This document shows positions 43,434 through 53,232 of a stretch of DNA of 64,000 nucleotides, in pieces. Source of the stretch: Pseudarthrobacter enclensis (GTDB taxonomy: Bacteria > Actinomycetota > Actinomycetes > Actinomycetales > Micrococcaceae). Made by a program: the position numbers and the translations under genes. The notes below the pieces were generated by a model. That model had not been told where the DNA came from. It ran no database searches and saw only the letters and a list, made by a program, of their open reading frames with translations. The stretch lies in NCBI RefSeq assembly GCF_030811655.1, contig NZ_JAUSRE010000003.1, positions 1 through 64,000 of the forward strand. Reading direction: 5' to 3'. Numbering within the stretch: the first letter of the stretch is position 1; each line of letters begins with the position of its first letter.

Positions 43434-44740
43434 CGCAAAAGCCCTTCGTAGTGACGTTGTTGTAGCTGCGCATCAATCTGCTTTACGGTCTCCAATCCAA
43501 CGCCCACCATGATCAGGATCGAGGTGCCACCGAACGGGAAGTTCTGGTTTGCGTTGATCAGTACCAGTGCCACCAGCGGAATCAGTGCCACGAAACCCAG
43601 GTAGAGGGCGCCGGGCAGCGTGATCCGTGAAAGCACGTACTGCAGGTAGTCCGCGGTCGGCCGGCCGGCGCGGATACCTGGAATGAAGCCGCCGTACTTC
43701 TTCATGTTGTCCGAGACCTCTTCAGGGTTGAAGGTGATCGCGACGTAGAAGTAGGTGAAGAACACAATCAGGAGGAAGTAGACCACCATGTACGGCGGGT
43801 GGTCACCGCGGGTCAGGTTGTTGTTGATCCATTCAACCCACGGTTGCATTGGCTCGCCGTTCCGGGGCTGGTTGAACTGTGCAATCAGCCCGGGAATGTA
43901 GAGCATGGAGGAAGCGAAGATCACCGGAATGACACCGGCCATGTTCACCTTGATGGGGATGTAGGTGCTGGTTCCACCCACGGTGCGGCGGCCGATCATC
44001 CTCTTTGCATACTGCACCGGAATGCGCCGCTGGGACTGTTCGACGAAGACCACCAGGGCCACCGTCAGCAGGCCCACGGCCAGCACGATGAAGAAGGTTC
44101 CGGGACCCTGCGCGGTCCAGATGGCACCCAGCGAGGTGGGGAACTGGGCGGCGATGGACGTGAAGATGAGCAGCGACATGCCGTTGCCCACGCCCTTCTC
44201 GGTGACGAGCTCGCCCATCCACATGATCAGGCCGGTGCCCGCCGTCAAGGTGATGATGATCAGGATGGTGGTGATGATGCTGCTGTCCGGGATGATCGGC
44301 AGCTGGCAGCCGGGGAGCAACTGCCCGGAGCGGGCCAGGGACACCAGGGTGGTGGCGTTCAGCAGGCCCAGGGCGATGGTGAGGTAGCGGGTGTACTGGG
44401 TCAGCTTGGACTGGCCCGACGCGCCCTCGTCATAGAGCTCCTGGAACCGGGGAATGACCACCCGGAGGAGCTGGACGATGATGCTCGCCGTGATGTAAGG
44501 CATGATGCCCAGGGCGAAGATGGACACCTGGAGCAACGCGCCGCCGCTGAAGAGGTTGACGAGCTGGTACAGCCCGCCGGCCGTCTGACCATTGTGCAAG
44601 CATTGCTGGACATTCTGGTAGTTCACACCTGGCGAGGGAATGAAAGCACCCAAGCGAAAGATGGTGATGATTCCCAGCGTGAACAACAACTTGCGTCGCA
44701 GATCAGGCGTGCGAAAGGCCCGGCCAAATGCGCTAAGCAA
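43430..44740 (-). CDS. secY: Protein translocase subunit SecY
   Basis: 436 residues, ten membrane helices forming the translocation channel. RTPDLRRKLLFTLGIITIFR at the N-terminus, then QSQRRIPVQYAKR (cytoplasmic loop C4) and GIRAGRPTADYL (C5, SecA/ribosome contact) are recognisable. The start is a TTG at 44740, backed by AGGAGG 5 nt upstream. The longer upstream frame has no such site. First gene of secY-adk-map, behind its own promoter and separated from rplO by a terminator. Confidence 0.98.
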   Translation of the reverse strand: MLSAFGRAFRTPDLRRKLLFTLGIITIFRLGAFIPSPGVNYQNVQQCLHNGQTAGGLYQLVNLFSGGALLQVSIFALGIMPYITASIIVQLLRVVIPRFQELYDEGASGQSKLTQYTRYLTIALGLLNATTLVSLARSGQLLPGCQLPIIPDSSIITTILIIITLTAGTGLIMWMGELVTEKGVGNGMSLLIFTSIAAQFPTSLGAIWTAQGPGTFFIVLAVGLLTVALVVFVEQSQRRIPVQYAKRMIGRRTVGGTSTYIPIKVNMAGVIPVIFASSMLYIPGLIAQFNQPRNGEPMQPWVEWINNNLTRGDHPPYMVVYFLLIVFFTYFYVAITFNPEEVSDNMKKYGGFIPGIRAGRPTADYLQYVLSRITLPGALYLGFVALIPLVALVLINANQNFPFGGTSILIMVGVGLETVKQIDAQLQQRHYEGLLR

Positions 44741-44800
44741 GCGTCCTCCTGTGGTGTCAATAAGGGTGGGGTGTCGGATTGTGATAAATCCCGACAACCG

Positions 44801-44831
44801 AGTCTAACGGTTGGATACGCCCTGCGAACAA
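44801..44831 (-). promoter_or_regulatory. Candidate promoter of secY-adk-map
   Basis: On minus, TTGTTC (44826-44831) and TAGACT (44801-44806) are 19 nt apart, about 60 nt upstream of the secY start and downstream of the rplO terminator. The -10 equals that of the tuf and rpsL candidates. Confidence 0.45.
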
Positions 44832-44888
44832 TCCGCAGCGGCGGGTGTGCGCCGGATGGCGGGAAAAACTCGCCCGGCGGATATGGAA

Positions 44889-44931
44889 AACTCCCGGTAT
44901 CCGGGGCCGAAGCCCGCGGATACCGGGAGTT
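44889..44931 (-). terminator. Stem-loop terminator after rplO
   Basis: AACTCCCGGTATCCG (44889-44903) and CGGATACCGGGAGTT (44917-44931) form a perfect 15-bp stem with a 13-nt loop; UUUCC follows on minus. It ends the rplN-rplO (spc) transcript before secY. Confidence 0.85.
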
Positions 44932-44950
44932 CAACAGCTGGCGCCGTCCT

Positions 44951-45436
44951 TTACAGGGCGGTGGTGCTTCCGCCTGCTGCAGCAATCTTTTCAGCGGCGC
45001 TGGCCGAGAATGCATGGGCGGTGACGTCAACCTTGACGGTGATGTCGCCGGTGCCCAGCACCTTAACGGGCTGGTTCTTGCGAACGGCACCCTTTTCGAC
45101 CAGGTTCTCCACGGTGACTGCGCCACCTTCCGGGAACAGCTCGTTGAGCTTGTCCAGGTTCACAACCTGGAACTCGACCCGGAACGGGTTCTTGAAGCCA
45201 CGCAGCTTGGGCAGGCGCATGTGCAGCGGCAGCTGGCCGCCAGCAAAGCCAGCCTTCACCTGGTAGCGGGCAGCCGTACCCTTGGTACCACGGCCGGCGG
45301 TCTTACCCTTGGATGCCTCACCACGACCAACACGGGTCTTGGCGGTCTTGGCACCCGGAGCGGGACGCAGGTGGTGAACCTTCAGGGCGTTCTGCTTCTC
45401 AGCAGCCTGTGCCTTATCAGCAGTGTTCTCTGCCAT
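44951..45436 (-). CDS. rplO: 50S ribosomal protein L15
   Basis: 161 residues. After a short acidic N-terminal extension (to about residue 17) comes the conserved [13 protein letters not shown] and the Gly/Arg-rich [38 protein letters not shown] is diagnostic. Adjacent to rpmD with no gap; last gene before the spc terminator. Confidence 0.98.
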   Translation of the reverse strand: MAENTADKAQAAEKQNALKVHHLRPAPGAKTAKTRVGRGEASKGKTAGRGTKGTAARYQVKAGFAGGQLPLHMRLPKLRGFKNPFRVEFQVVNLDKLNELFPEGGAVTVENLVEKGAVRKNQPVKVLGTGDITVKVDVTAHAFSASAAEKIAAAGGSTTAL

Positions 45437-45643
45437 TTACTTCGCCTCCTCTACCTTTACCAGGTGCGGAACCGTGTTGAGCATTCCAACGGTCACGGCG
45501 TCGGCGGTGCGGACAACGGTGTGTCCGATCCGCTTCAGGCCGAGGGACCGCAGGGTGTCGCGCTGGTTCTGCTTGCCGCCAATGGCGGACTTGATCTGAG
45601 TGATCTCCAACTGAGCGTCGGAGGGGACCAGGTTCTTAGCCAT
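45437..45643 (-). CDS. rpmD: 50S ribosomal protein L30
   Basis: 68 residues. [20 protein letters not shown] and [11 protein letters not shown] are standard. Starts 2 nt after the rpsE stop and abuts rplO, so coupled translation is likely. Confidence 0.98.
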   Translation of the reverse strand: MAKNLVPSDAQLEITQIKSAIGGKQNQRDTLRSLGLKRIGHTVVRTADAVTVGMLNTVPHLVKVEEAK

Positions 45644-45645
45644 GA

Positions 45646-46362
45646 CTAGACACCTGCCTTCGGGGCGAGGAGAGCCTTCACCAGTGCCTGGGGGGCAACC
45701 TCGTCCAGCGGCAGGCCGCGGCGTGCTGCCACGGATGCCGGCTCTTCGAGGCGCTTCAGGGCGTCAACGGTCGCGTGCACGATGTTGATGGCGTTGGAAG
45801 AGCCGAGCGACTTGGAGAGGATGTCGTGGATGCCCACGCACTCCAGTACTGCACGGACCGGACCACCGGCGATAACACCGGTACCGGCGGAAGCCGGACG
45901 CAGCATTACGACGCCGGCAGCGGCTTCACCCTGAACGCGGTGAGGGATGGTGTTGCCAACGCGGGGAACGCGGAAGAAGGACTTCTTGGCCTCTTCAACG
46001 CCCTTGGCGATAGCAGCGGGAACTTCCTTGGCCTTGCCGTAGCCCACGCCGACCATGCCGTTACCGTCACCAACGACGACCAGTGCGGTGAAGCTGAAGC
46101 GACGACCACCCTTGACGACCTTGGAAACGCGGTTGATGGTGACAACGCGCTCTACGAACTGGTTCTTCTCGGCTTCACGGCCACCGTCGCGGCCGCCACG
46201 GCCACCGCGGTCGCCACGGCCCTGGCCGCGGTCGCCACGCTCGCCGCGACGGGCGCCACCACGGCGGTCCTCGGCAGCGGGGGCAGTGGTCTCAGCAGCT
46301 GCGGCCTCGGGGGCCTTCTGATCTGCAGACACAGTGTCCTTTTCCTTGTTTGCTTCGGTCAC
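45646..46362 (-). CDS. rpsE: 30S ribosomal protein S5 with an RGG-rich N-terminal extension
   Basis: 238 residues. The conserved core starts near [20 protein letters not shown] (about residue 69); E. coli S5 has 167 residues. The first 68 residues hold an acidic Ala/Glu part and an Arg/Gly-rich stretch ([19 protein letters not shown]) that could bind RNA. GTG start overlapping the rplR stop (GTGA). The S5 core motifs [18 protein letters not shown] and VHATVDALK are intact. Confidence 0.98.
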   Translation of the reverse strand: MTEANKEKDTVSADQKAPEAAAAETTAPAAEDRRGGARRGERGDRGQGRGDRGGRGGRDGGREAEKNQFVERVVTINRVSKVVKGGRRFSFTALVVVGDGNGMVGVGYGKAKEVPAAIAKGVEEAKKSFFRVPRVGNTIPHRVQGEAAAGVVMLRPASAGTGVIAGGPVRAVLECVGIHDILSKSLGSSNAINIVHATVDALKRLEEPASVAARRGLPLDEVAPQALVKALLAPKAGV

Positions 46363-46742
46363 AGTGACAGCCCACCTTCGCGTGCACCGTCGGCGACGGC
46401 GGCGATCCGGCCGTGGTACTTGTTACCACCACGGTCGAACACGACAGCCTCGACGCCGGCAGCCTTGGCACGTTCGGCAACGAGCTCGCCAACGCGCTTG
46501 GCCTTGGCAGTCTTGTCACCTTCGAATGCACGGAGGTCGGCTTCCAGAGTGGACGCACTTGCTACGGTCTGGCCAATGGTGTCGTCGACAACCTGGACAA
46601 ATACGTGGCGTGCGGAACGGTTGACCACCAGACGGGGGCGGGCAGCAGTACCGGAGATGCGCTTGCGGATACGAAGCTGGCGGCGGCTGCGACCAGCAGC
46701 CTTGCTCTTGTTCGTACGCTTCTTGTTAATGGAGATGGCCAT
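46359..46742 (-). CDS. rplR: 50S ribosomal protein L18
   Basis: 127 residues. 5S rRNA-binding protein. The basic N-terminus ([20 protein letters not shown]) and [17 protein letters not shown] lead to the conserved end [20 protein letters not shown]. 2 nt after rplF and overlapping rpsE by 4. Confidence 0.98.
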   Translation of the reverse strand: MAISINKKRTNKSKAAGRSRRQLRIRKRISGTAARPRLVVNRSARHVFVQVVDDTIGQTVASASTLEADLRAFEGDKTAKAKRVGELVAERAKAAGVEAVVFDRGGNKYHGRIAAVADGAREGGLSL

Positions 46743-46744
46743 GG

Positions 46745-47281
46745 TTACTTACCAGCCTTTCCGACCTTGCGGCGGATGACTTCGCCGGCGTAACGGATGC
46801 CCTTGCCCTTATAGGGGTCCGGCTTCCGCAGCTTACGAATGTTGGCAGCAACTTCGCCGACCTGCTGCTTATTGATACCTGAGACAGAGAGCTTGGTCGG
46901 TCCCTCTACTGCAAAGGTGATGCCGGCCGGAGCCGAAACGTTGACCGGGTGGCTGTAGCCAAGAGCGAACTCAAGGTCAGAACCCTTGGCCTGAACGCGG
47001 TAACCGGTACCGACGATTTCAAGCTTCTTCTCGTAGCCTGCGGTGACGCCCTGGATCATGTTGGCGATCAGGGTGCGGGTCAGGCCGTGGAGCGAACGCG
47101 AGGCGCGCTCGTCGTTCGGGCGGGTAACGGTCAGGGTGTTGTCTTCCAGGGCAACCTCGATGGGGCTGGCCACAGTGTGGGTCAGCTCGCCCTTGGAACC
47201 CTTGACGCTGACGACAGAGCCGTCAACCTTGACCTCAACGCCGGCAGGAACGGTGATGGGGAGACGTCCAATACGTGACAT
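46745..47281 (-). CDS. rplF: 50S ribosomal protein L6
   Basis: 178 residues, the normal length. [17 protein letters not shown] at the start and the C-terminal [21 protein letters not shown], which binds near the GTPase centre of 23S rRNA. 18 nt after rpsH. Confidence 0.99.
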   Translation of the reverse strand: MSRIGRLPITVPAGVEVKVDGSVVSVKGSKGELTHTVASPIEVALEDNTLTVTRPNDERASRSLHGLTRTLIANMIQGVTAGYEKKLEIVGTGYRVQAKGSDLEFALGYSHPVNVSAPAGITFAVEGPTKLSVSGINKQQVGEVAANIRKLRKPDPYKGKGIRYAGEVIRRKVGKAGK

Positions 47282-47299
47282 TATTCTCTTCCTTTCCCG

Positions 47300-47698
47300 T
47301 TACCAGACGTACGCGAGGACTTCGCCGCCCACGCCCTTCTTGCCGGCCTGCTTGTCAGTCAGGAGGCCGGAAGAGGTGGACAGGATTGCGATACCCAGGC
47401 CACCCAGGACGTGCGGCAGGTTGGTGGACTTCGCGTAAACGCGGAGACCCGGCTTGGAGATGCGGCGTACGCCGGCGATGGAACGCTCGCGGTTCGGACC
47501 GAACTTGAGTTCGAGGGTCAGCTTCTTGCCAACCTCAGCGTCCTCTTCCTTCCAGCCGGCGATGAAACCTTCGGCCTTGAGGATGTCGGCAACGCGTGCC
47601 TTGAGCTTGCTGTAAGGCATAGACACGGAGTCGTGGTATGCCGAGTTTGCGTTACGCAGGCGCGTAAGCATATCTGCGACAGGATCTGTCATTGTCAT
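47300..47698 (-). CDS. rpsH: 30S ribosomal protein S8
   Basis: 132 residues. Binds helix 21 of 16S rRNA and in many bacteria represses the spc operon. [21 protein letters not shown] and the C-terminal [19 protein letters not shown] match the family. Either of two adjacent ATGs (47698, 47692) may be used. It follows rplE with only 82 nt between; no rpsN is present there. Confidence 0.98.
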   Translation of the reverse strand: MTMTDPVADMLTRLRNANSAYHDSVSMPYSKLKARVADILKAEGFIAGWKEEDAEVGKKLTLELKFGPNRERSIAGVRRISKPGLRVYAKSTNLPHVLGGLGIAILSTSSGLLTDKQAGKKGVGGEVLAYVW

Positions 47699-47780
47699 GT
47701 GGGCTCATGCCCTTCCTCGTAACGGTTTCCGCCGTCCCGTCCTTTGCGGAGCGGAGCGGCCGGACCTTTTACGTAGTTAA

Positions 47781-48362
47781 TTAAGCTTCGGTTTTGAACG
47801 GGAAACCAAGCGCCTTGAGCAGCGCGCGGCCTTCGTCGTCGGTCTTGGCGGTGGTCACAACCGTGATGTCCATACCGCGGACGCGGTCGATCTTGTCCTG
47901 GTCGATTTCGTGGAACATAACCTGCTCGGTCAGACCGAAGGTGTAGTTGCCGTTGCCATCGAACTGCTTGCCGCTCAGGCCGCGGAAGTCGCGGATACGG
48001 GGCAGTGCCAGGGTGACCAGGCGGTCCACAAATTCCCACATGCGGTCGCCACGCAGGGTTGCGTGTGCACCGATGGGCATGCCTTCGCGCAGCTTGAACT
48101 GTGCGATCGACTTGCGGGCCTTGGTAACCTGCGGCTTCTGGCCGGTGATCTGAGTGAGGTCGCGGACAGCGCCGTCGATCAGCTTGGAGTCCTTGGCGGC
48201 ATCTCCAACACCCATGTTCACAACAACCTTGACCAGACGGGGAACCTGGTTCACGTTGGCGTACTTGAACTCATCCTGGAGCTGGCCCTTGATGGTTTCG
48301 GCGTACTTGGTCTTCAGACGGGGAACGATCTTCGTTGCCGGAGTCTCGATGGTCTCAGTCAT
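47781..48362 (-). CDS. rplE: 50S ribosomal protein L5
   Basis: 193 residues. 5S rRNA-binding protein. [41 protein letters not shown] and the end [13 protein letters not shown] are diagnostic. The ATG overlaps the rplX stop by one base. Confidence 0.99.
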   Translation of the reverse strand: MTETIETPATKIVPRLKTKYAETIKGQLQDEFKYANVNQVPRLVKVVVNMGVGDAAKDSKLIDGAVRDLTQITGQKPQVTKARKSIAQFKLREGMPIGAHATLRGDRMWEFVDRLVTLALPRIRDFRGLSGKQFDGNGNYTFGLTEQVMFHEIDQDKIDRVRGMDITVVTTAKTDDEGRALLKALGFPFKTEA

Positions 48363-48724
48363 TAGATGTCCTTCCCGGTGCTCTTGGACACGCGGATACG
48401 GACGGTCTTCTTGACGCCGTTCTTCTCCACGGTGTCGAGGCGGAAGCCCACGCGGGTCGGCTTCTTGGTCGACGGGTCAACCAGGGCCACGTTGGAAATG
48501 TGGATCGGGGCCTCTACGACCTCGATGCCGCCGGTCTTGGTGCCGCGCTGCGACTGTCCAACCCGGGTGTGCTTGGTGACGCGGTTGATGCCCTCAACCA
48601 GCACGCGGTTGGTGTCGGTGAAAACGCGCAGAACCTTGCCCTGCTTGCCGCGGTCGCCGCCGCGCTCAGCCTTGGCGCCAGTGATGACCTGAACCAGGTC
48701 ACCCTTCTTGATCTTTGCAGCCAT
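48362..48724 (-). CDS. rplX: 50S ribosomal protein L24
   Basis: 120 residues. KOW motif near the N-terminus ([20 protein letters not shown], then [11 protein letters not shown]). Assembly-initiating protein. 3 nt after rplN. Confidence 0.98.
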   Translation of the reverse strand: MAAKIKKGDLVQVITGAKAERGGDRGKQGKVLRVFTDTNRVLVEGINRVTKHTRVGQSQRGTKTGGIEVVEAPIHISNVALVDPSTKKPTRVGFRLDTVEKNGVKKTVRIRVSKSTGKDI

Positions 48725-48727
48725 GGA

Positions 48728-49096
48728 CTAGAGCACCTCCGGAGCCAGAGAAACGATCTTCATGAACTTCTTGTCACGCAGTTCACGACCAACCGGTCCG
48801 AAGATACGGGTACCGCGGGGGTCACCGTCGTTCTTCAGGATCACAGCTGCGTTCTCGTCAAACTTGATGTAGGAACCGTCCGCACGGCGGCGTTCCTTCT
48901 TGGTACGGACGATGACGGCCTTGACCACATCGCCCTTCTTTACGTTGCCGCCCGGGATTGCATCCTTGACGGTGGCGACAATGACGTCACCGATGCCTGC
49001 GTAGCGACGGCCGGATCCACCGAGAACGCGAATGGTAAGGATTTCCTTAGCACCCGTGTTGTCGGCGACCTTCAGTCGCGACTCCTGCTGAATCAC
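48728..49096 (-). CDS. rplN: 50S ribosomal protein L14
   Basis: 122 residues, highly conserved. [18 protein letters not shown], then [24 protein letters not shown] at the end (split by conserved turns). GTG start with GGAG 9 nt upstream. First gene of the spc operon, here separated from rpsQ by 687 nt that hold a terminator and a candidate promoter. Confidence 0.99.
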   Translation of the reverse strand: MIQQESRLKVADNTGAKEILTIRVLGGSGRRYAGIGDVIVATVKDAIPGGNVKKGDVVKAVIVRTKKERRRADGSYIKFDENAAVILKNDGDPRGTRIFGPVGRELRDKKFMKIVSLAPEVL

Positions 49097-49343
49097 TATT
49101 TACTCCTTGCGTCGCGCCGGTTCTCAGGCCGTGGTCTTGCTACGGAATGAGCCTTGCGGAACGGTTGATCGGGGTGTCTCTTGACCTGCCTGGATTTTGC
49201 CAGGCCAGGCCTAAACGCCCGTGCCAGAAGCAGTTGCTCCCATCCGGTCCGGGACGGATCCCGGGCGCACAGGGGCACTATGCTGTGGCACGCTTGTTTA
49301 CGAGGTTGATGATGGCGCGCGAAAGGCGCCATACAAACTCAAT

Positions 49344-49352
49344 AGCCTAGCA
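49344..49352 (-). promoter_or_regulatory. Candidate extended -10 for the spc operon
   Basis: TGCTAGGCT on minus is an extended -10 (TGn-TAnnnT). No clear -35 accompanies it. It lies about 250 nt upstream of rplN and downstream of the rpsQ terminator. Confidence 0.35.
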
Positions 49353-49528
49353 CGGTTTCGGCCAGTCCCCATATCACCACCGTCCCCCGCCCCGCAAGCA
49401 CGCTCCCCTGCCCGCAAGACGGCGTCGGGATTGGACGGACGACGGCGGCAGCCAAGGCGGTCTTTCGCCCCGCCAGGGGTGCCGCTCCCCCACAATCCGG
49501 GCCACCCGCCGTCGACCGCTCCCAGGAC

Positions 49529-49700
49529 GCGCCATCACCTCCTGCACGAAAACCACCAACGGCCCATCACCTCCTGCACCAAAACCACCAACGCCCCATC
49601 ACCTGCCAGCCGGCCCTTCCGGTAGGTGATGGGGCGTTCAAGAAAGCTGCGCCGAACCTGATGGGGCGTTCGTCTAAACGGGGCAGGAGGTGACGGGGCG
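49529..49700. repeat. Cluster of six copies of a CCCCATCACCTCCTGC motif in both orientations
   Basis: Forward copies at 49530-49547, 49562-49579 and 49592-49607. The first two belong to a 32-nt direct repeat that includes AAAACCACCAACG. Inverted copies lie at 49621-49636, 49655-49672 and 49681-49700. The third and fourth form a perfect 13-bp stem, CGCCCCATCACCT (49592-49604) with AGGTGATGGGGCG (49624-49636). It looks like a nested intergenic palindromic element. Confidence 0.75.
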
Positions 49701-49734
49701 TGGAGGAGGTGGGACGGACCGGTTAAACGAGGAA

Positions 49735-49763
49735 GCCCCCGCTCCCGTGAAGGGAGCAGGGGC
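49735..49763 (-). terminator. Terminator of the S10 operon after rpsQ
   Basis: GCCCCCGCTCCC (49735-49746) and GGGAGCAGGGGC (49752-49763) form a stem with one mismatch and a 5-nt loop. The minus-strand tail UUCCUCGUUU is only moderately U-rich. Confidence 0.65.
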
Positions 49764-49783
49764 CACAAGCTAAGCAGCAGGTG

Positions 49784-50089
49784 CTACTTGGCCTTCTCGA
49801 GGATTTCCACGAGCCGCCAGTTCTTCGTGGCGGACAGCGGACGGGTCTCGGCGATGACTACGAGGTCGCCGATGCCGGCGGTGTTCTCTTCGTCGTGTGC
49901 CTTGACCTTGGAGGTGCGGCGGATGACCTTGCCGTACAGTGCGTGCTTCACGCGGTCTTCAACCTCGACAACGATGGTCTTTTCCATCTTGTCGGAGACC
50001 ACGTAACCGCGACGGGTCTTGCGGTAACCGCGCTGCCCAGCCTTGGCTTCGGTAGCAGTTTCGGTCACGTTCTGGTCCTTTTCACTCAC
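49784..50089 (-). CDS. rpsQ: 30S ribosomal protein S17
   Basis: 101 residues. OB-fold protein. [21 protein letters not shown] and [21 protein letters not shown] are diagnostic, after a short polar N-terminal extension. GTG start overlapping the rpmC stop (GTGA). Last gene of the S10 operon here. Confidence 0.98.
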   Translation of the reverse strand: MSEKDQNVTETATEAKAGQRGYRKTRRGYVVSDKMEKTIVVEVEDRVKHALYGKVIRRTSKVKAHDEENTAGIGDLVVIAETRPLSATKNWRLVEILEKAK

Positions 50090-50415
50090 TTGGCGTCCTC
50101 CTCGGTCTCAGCCTTTTCAGCCTTGTCGGCCTTCTTGGTTGAAGCCTTCTTGGACTTCTTCTCTTCCTTGGCTTCCACAACCGGTGCGGCAACCTCGGCA
50201 CGAATGCCCAGCTCGCGTTCGCGGAGAACGGTGTAGATGCGTGCGATGTCCTTCTTTACCGCGCGCAGGCGACCGTGGTTCTCCAGCTGTCCGGTGGCGG
50301 ACTGGAAACGCAGGTTGAACAGCTCTTCCTTGGCCTTGCGGAGTTCTTCAACGAGACGCTCGTTGTCGAAACCGTCCAGCTGTGCGGGAGCCAGATCCTT
50401 GGATCCTACTGCCAT
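50086..50415 (-). CDS. rpmC: 50S ribosomal protein L29 with a Lys/Ala/Glu-rich tail
   Basis: 109 residues against about 65 in E. coli. The core [20 protein letters not shown] and [20 protein letters not shown] end near residue 70. The remaining 35-40 residues are charged low-complexity sequence ([20 protein letters not shown]). L29 sits at the polypeptide exit and contacts trigger factor and SRP, so the tail could lie near the exit. Overlaps rpsQ by 4 nt. Confidence 0.97.
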   Translation of the reverse strand: MAVGSKDLAPAQLDGFDNERLVEELRKAKEELFNLRFQSATGQLENHGRLRAVKKDIARIYTVLRERELGIRAEVAAPVVEAKEEKKSKKASTKKADKAEKAETEEDAK

Positions 50416-50417
50416 TT

Positions 50418-50834
50418 CTATTCACCACCCTCGCGACGCACGATGCGTGCCTTCAACGGCAGCTTGTGGATTGCCAGGCGCAGGGCCTCGCGAGCTACCT
50501 CTTCATTGACACCGGAGAGTTCGAAGAGAACCCGGCCCGGCTTGACGTTGGCGACCCACCATTCCGGTGAACCCTTACCGGAACCCATGCGGGTTTCGGC
50601 CGGCTTCTTGGTCAGCGGACGGTCCGGGTAGATGTTGATCCAGACCTTACCGCCACGCTTGATGTGGCGGGTCATGGCGATACGAGCGGACTCGATCTGA
50701 CGGTTGGTGACGTATGCCGGGCTCAGTGCCTGGATGCCGTACTCACCGAAGGAGACCTGGGTGCCGCCCGTAGCAGCGCCGGAACGACCCGGGTGGTGCT
50801 GCTTACGGTGCTTTACTCGACGTGGGATAAGCAT
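50418..50834 (-). CDS. rplP: 50S ribosomal protein L16
   Basis: 138 residues. [38 protein letters not shown] and [19 protein letters not shown] are near-invariant. Abuts rpsC directly and is 2 nt from rpmC. Confidence 0.99.
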   Translation of the reverse strand: MLIPRRVKHRKQHHPGRSGAATGGTQVSFGEYGIQALSPAYVTNRQIESARIAMTRHIKRGGKVWINIYPDRPLTKKPAETRMGSGKGSPEWWVANVKPGRVLFELSGVNEEVAREALRLAIHKLPLKARIVRREGGE

Positions 50835-51665
50835 TTAAGCCTGTCCTCCTTCTGCAGCAGCAGGTGCTGCTTCAACTGCCGGTGCTTCGGCAGCAGGAGC
50901 TGCTTCAGCGGCCGGACGGTCGTTGCGACGGCGGCGGTCACCGCGGTCAGCGCCACCCGGGCGGCCGGGACGCTCGCCACGGCCACCGCGGGACGGTGCG
51001 GCAGCAGCCTGTGCGGCCAGTTCCTTGGCGGTGACGTCACCCTTGTAGATCCAGACCTTCACACCGATGCGGCCGAAGGTGGTCTTGGCTTCGTAGAAGC
51101 CGTAGTCGATGTTCGCGCGGAGGGTGTGCAGGGGCACACGGCCTTCGCGGTAGAACTCCGAGCGGGACATTTCAGCGCCACCCAGGCGGCCCGAGCAGGC
51201 GATACGGATGCCCTTGGCACCTGCACGCTGTGCGGACTGCATGGCCTTCTTCATCGCACGGCGGAATGCCACGCGGGAAGTCAGCTGCTCTGCAACGCCC
51301 TGGGCAACAAGCTGGGCTTCCATCTCGGGGTTCTTGACCTCGAGGATGTTCAGCTGAACCTGCTTGCCGGTGAGCTTTTCGAGCTCGCCGCGGATGCGGT
51401 CTGCTTCTGCTCCACGGCGGCCGATGACGATGCCGGGACGTGCCGTGTGGATGTCCACGCGGACGCGGTCACGGGTGCGCTCGATCTCGACCTTGGCGAT
51501 GCCGGCGCGCTCCATGCCCGTGGACATGAGCTGGCGGATGCGGATGTCTTCGCGAACGAAGTCCTTGTACCGCTGCCCGGCCTTGGTGCTGTCAGCGAAC
51601 CAGTGCGATACGTGATCGGTGGTGATGCCGAGTCGGAACCCGTGCGGGTTTACTTTCTGTCCCAC
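50835..51665 (-). CDS. rpsC: 30S ribosomal protein S3 with an RGG/Ala-rich tail
   Basis: 276 residues; E. coli S3 has 233. [18 protein letters not shown] starts the core. The KH domain contains [19 protein letters not shown], and [20 protein letters not shown] is diagnostic. From about residue 213 a tail rich in Arg/Gly/Pro ([17 protein letters not shown]), then Ala/Pro/Glu, follows. S3 lines the mRNA entry tunnel. GTG start adjoining the rplV stop. Confidence 0.98.
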   Translation of the reverse strand: MGQKVNPHGFRLGITTDHVSHWFADSTKAGQRYKDFVREDIRIRQLMSTGMERAGIAKVEIERTRDRVRVDIHTARPGIVIGRRGAEADRIRGELEKLTGKQVQLNILEVKNPEMEAQLVAQGVAEQLTSRVAFRRAMKKAMQSAQRAGAKGIRIACSGRLGGAEMSRSEFYREGRVPLHTLRANIDYGFYEAKTTFGRIGVKVWIYKGDVTAKELAAQAAAAPSRGGRGERPGRPGGADRGDRRRRNDRPAAEAAPAAEAPAVEAAPAAAEGGQA

Positions 51666-52031
51666 TTAGCGAGCCTCCTCTTTCTCCGGGGTAGCGACTA
51701 CCACGGTGATGTGGCTGGTGCGCTTCTTGATCTGAAATGCACGACCCTGGGCACGCGGCTGGAACCGCTTCATGGTCGGGCCTTCATCAACAAACGCTTC
51801 GCTGATGATGAGGTCGCCTTCGTCAAACGCAACGCCATCACGGTCCGCGAGGACCCGGGCGTTGGAGATTGCCGACTGAACTACCTTGAATACCGGCTCC
51901 GAAGCTGCCTGCGGGGCAAACTTCAGAATTGCCAGAGCCTCATTCGCTTGCAATCCACGAACAAGGTTGACGACGCGCCGGGCCTTCATAGGCGTTACGC
52001 GGATGTGGCGCGCAATTGCCTTGGCTTCCAT
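51666..52031 (-). CDS. rplV: 50S ribosomal protein L22
   Basis: 121 residues. Its extended hairpin lines the nascent-chain tunnel. [21 protein letters not shown] and [20 protein letters not shown] are present; no insertion or deletion of the kind linked to macrolide resistance is evident in the hairpin. 38 nt after rpsS. Confidence 0.99.
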   Translation of the reverse strand: MEAKAIARHIRVTPMKARRVVNLVRGLQANEALAILKFAPQAASEPVFKVVQSAISNARVLADRDGVAFDEGDLIISEAFVDEGPTMKRFQPRAQGRAFQIKKRTSHITVVVATPEKEEAR

Positions 52032-52069
52032 TGCTTTCCTTCTCTCGTCTTTGACGTAAACGCAGGCGC

Positions 52070-52351
52070 CTAGCGGCGCTTGCCCTTACGGTCGTCCTTG
52101 ACATGGCCGCGGAATGTCCGCGTGGGAGCGAATTCGCCGAGCTTGTGCCCGACCATCGACTCAGTGACAAACACCGGGATGTGCTTGCGTCCGTCGTGTA
52201 CGGCGATCGTGTGTCCGAGCATGTCGGGGATGATCATCGAACGGCGGGACCAGGTCTTGATGACGTTCTTGGTGCCCTTTTCGTTTTCCCTGGCTACCTT
52301 CACAAAGAGGTGCTGGTCAACGAAAGGACCTTTTTTCAGGCTGCGTGGCAT
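52070..52351 (-). CDS. rpsS: 30S ribosomal protein S19
   Basis: 93 residues, normal length. [19 protein letters not shown], then [22 protein letters not shown] and [15 protein letters not shown] before the ATG; 12 nt after rplB. Confidence 0.99.
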   Translation of the reverse strand: MPRSLKKGPFVDQHLFVKVARENEKGTKNVIKTWSRRSMIIPDMLGHTIAVHDGRKHIPVFVTESMVGHKLGEFAPTRTFRGHVKDDRKGKRR

Positions 52352-52363
52352 GTGTCCAGGCTC

Positions 52364-53203
52364 CTATCGCTTGTTCTTGCCAGTACGACGGCGACGAACA
52401 ATAAGCTTGTCGCTCTCTTTGTTGGGGCGGCGGGTGCGGCCTTCACGCTTACCGTTCGGGTTCACGGGGTTACGACCACCGGAAGTCTTACCTTCACCAC
52501 CACCGTGCGGGTGGTCAACCGGGTTCATGGCGACACCACGGACGGTCGGGCGGACGCCCTTCCACCGCATACGGCCGGCCTTGCCCCAGTTGATGTTCGA
52601 CTGCTCGGCGTTGCCGACCTCGCCGACGGTTGCGCGGCAGCGCACGTCAACGTTGCGGATTTCGCCGGAAGGCAGACGCAGCTGGGCGAAGCGGCCTTCC
52701 TTGGCAACAAGCTGGATCGATGCGCCGGCGGAGCGGCCCATCTTGGCGCCGCCACCGGGACGCAGTTCAACTGCGTGGATGACAGTACCCACCGGGATGT
52801 TGAGCAGCGGCAGGTTGTTACCGGGCTTGATGTCAGCACCGGCACCTGCTTCAACAACGTCACCCTGGGAGAGCTTGTTGGGAGCGATGATGTAACGCTT
52901 GGTGCCATCAACGTAGTGCAGGAGGGCGATGCGAGCCGTGCGGTTCGGATCGTACTCGATTTCGGCAACGCGGGCGTTGACGCCGTCCTTGTCGTGGCGA
53001 CGGAAGTCGATCAGACGGTACTGGCGCTTGTGTCCACCACCCTTGTGACGGGTGGTGATCTTACCGGTGTTGTTACGGCCGCCCTTCTTGGGCAGCGGAC
53101 GTACCAACGACTTTTCCGGCGTCGACCGCGTGATTTCGATAAAGTCCGCTACGCTCGAGCCACGACGGCCCGGGGTAGTCGGCTTGTACTTACGGATTCC
53201 CAT
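52364..53203 (-). CDS. rplB: 50S ribosomal protein L2
   Basis: 279 residues. Protein near the peptidyl-transferase centre. [19 protein letters not shown] and the functionally important [20 protein letters not shown] with its conserved His residues are present. GAGGA before the ATG; 29 nt after rplW. Confidence 0.99.
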   Translation of the reverse strand: MGIRKYKPTTPGRRGSSVADFIEITRSTPEKSLVRPLPKKGGRNNTGKITTRHKGGGHKRQYRLIDFRRHDKDGVNARVAEIEYDPNRTARIALLHYVDGTKRYIIAPNKLSQGDVVEAGAGADIKPGNNLPLLNIPVGTVIHAVELRPGGGAKMGRSAGASIQLVAKEGRFAQLRLPSGEIRNVDVRCRATVGEVGNAEQSNINWGKAGRMRWKGVRPTVRGVAMNPVDHPHGGGEGKTSGGRNPVNPNGKREGRTRRPNKESDKLIVRRRRTGKNKR

Positions 53204-53232
53204 AATTTATTTCCTCGTTAAAGTGGTCTCCG

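Larger units (their letters stand above)
49097..49783. other. 687-nt gene-free gap between rplN and rpsQ
   Basis: No frame here carries a recognisable protein. From rpsQ outward it holds a terminator (49735-49763), a repeat cluster (49529-49700), GC-rich sequence of no evident function (49355-49528), a candidate extended -10 for rplN (49344-49352) and a leader of about 240 nt. In relatives rpsQ and rplN are usually close, so the gap looks like an insertion that splits S10 and spc into separate transcripts. Confidence 0.8.

Noticed and set aside
43799..45649. A 616-codon open frame on plus crossing secY, rplO and rpmD
   Set aside because: Covers the antisense of three certain genes and a terminator, so it is not plausible as a gene.
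49529..49607. Possible CRISPR-like array (32-nt direct repeats)
   Set aside because: Only two direct units with no variable spacers; the other copies are inverted. No cas genes anywhere in the window.
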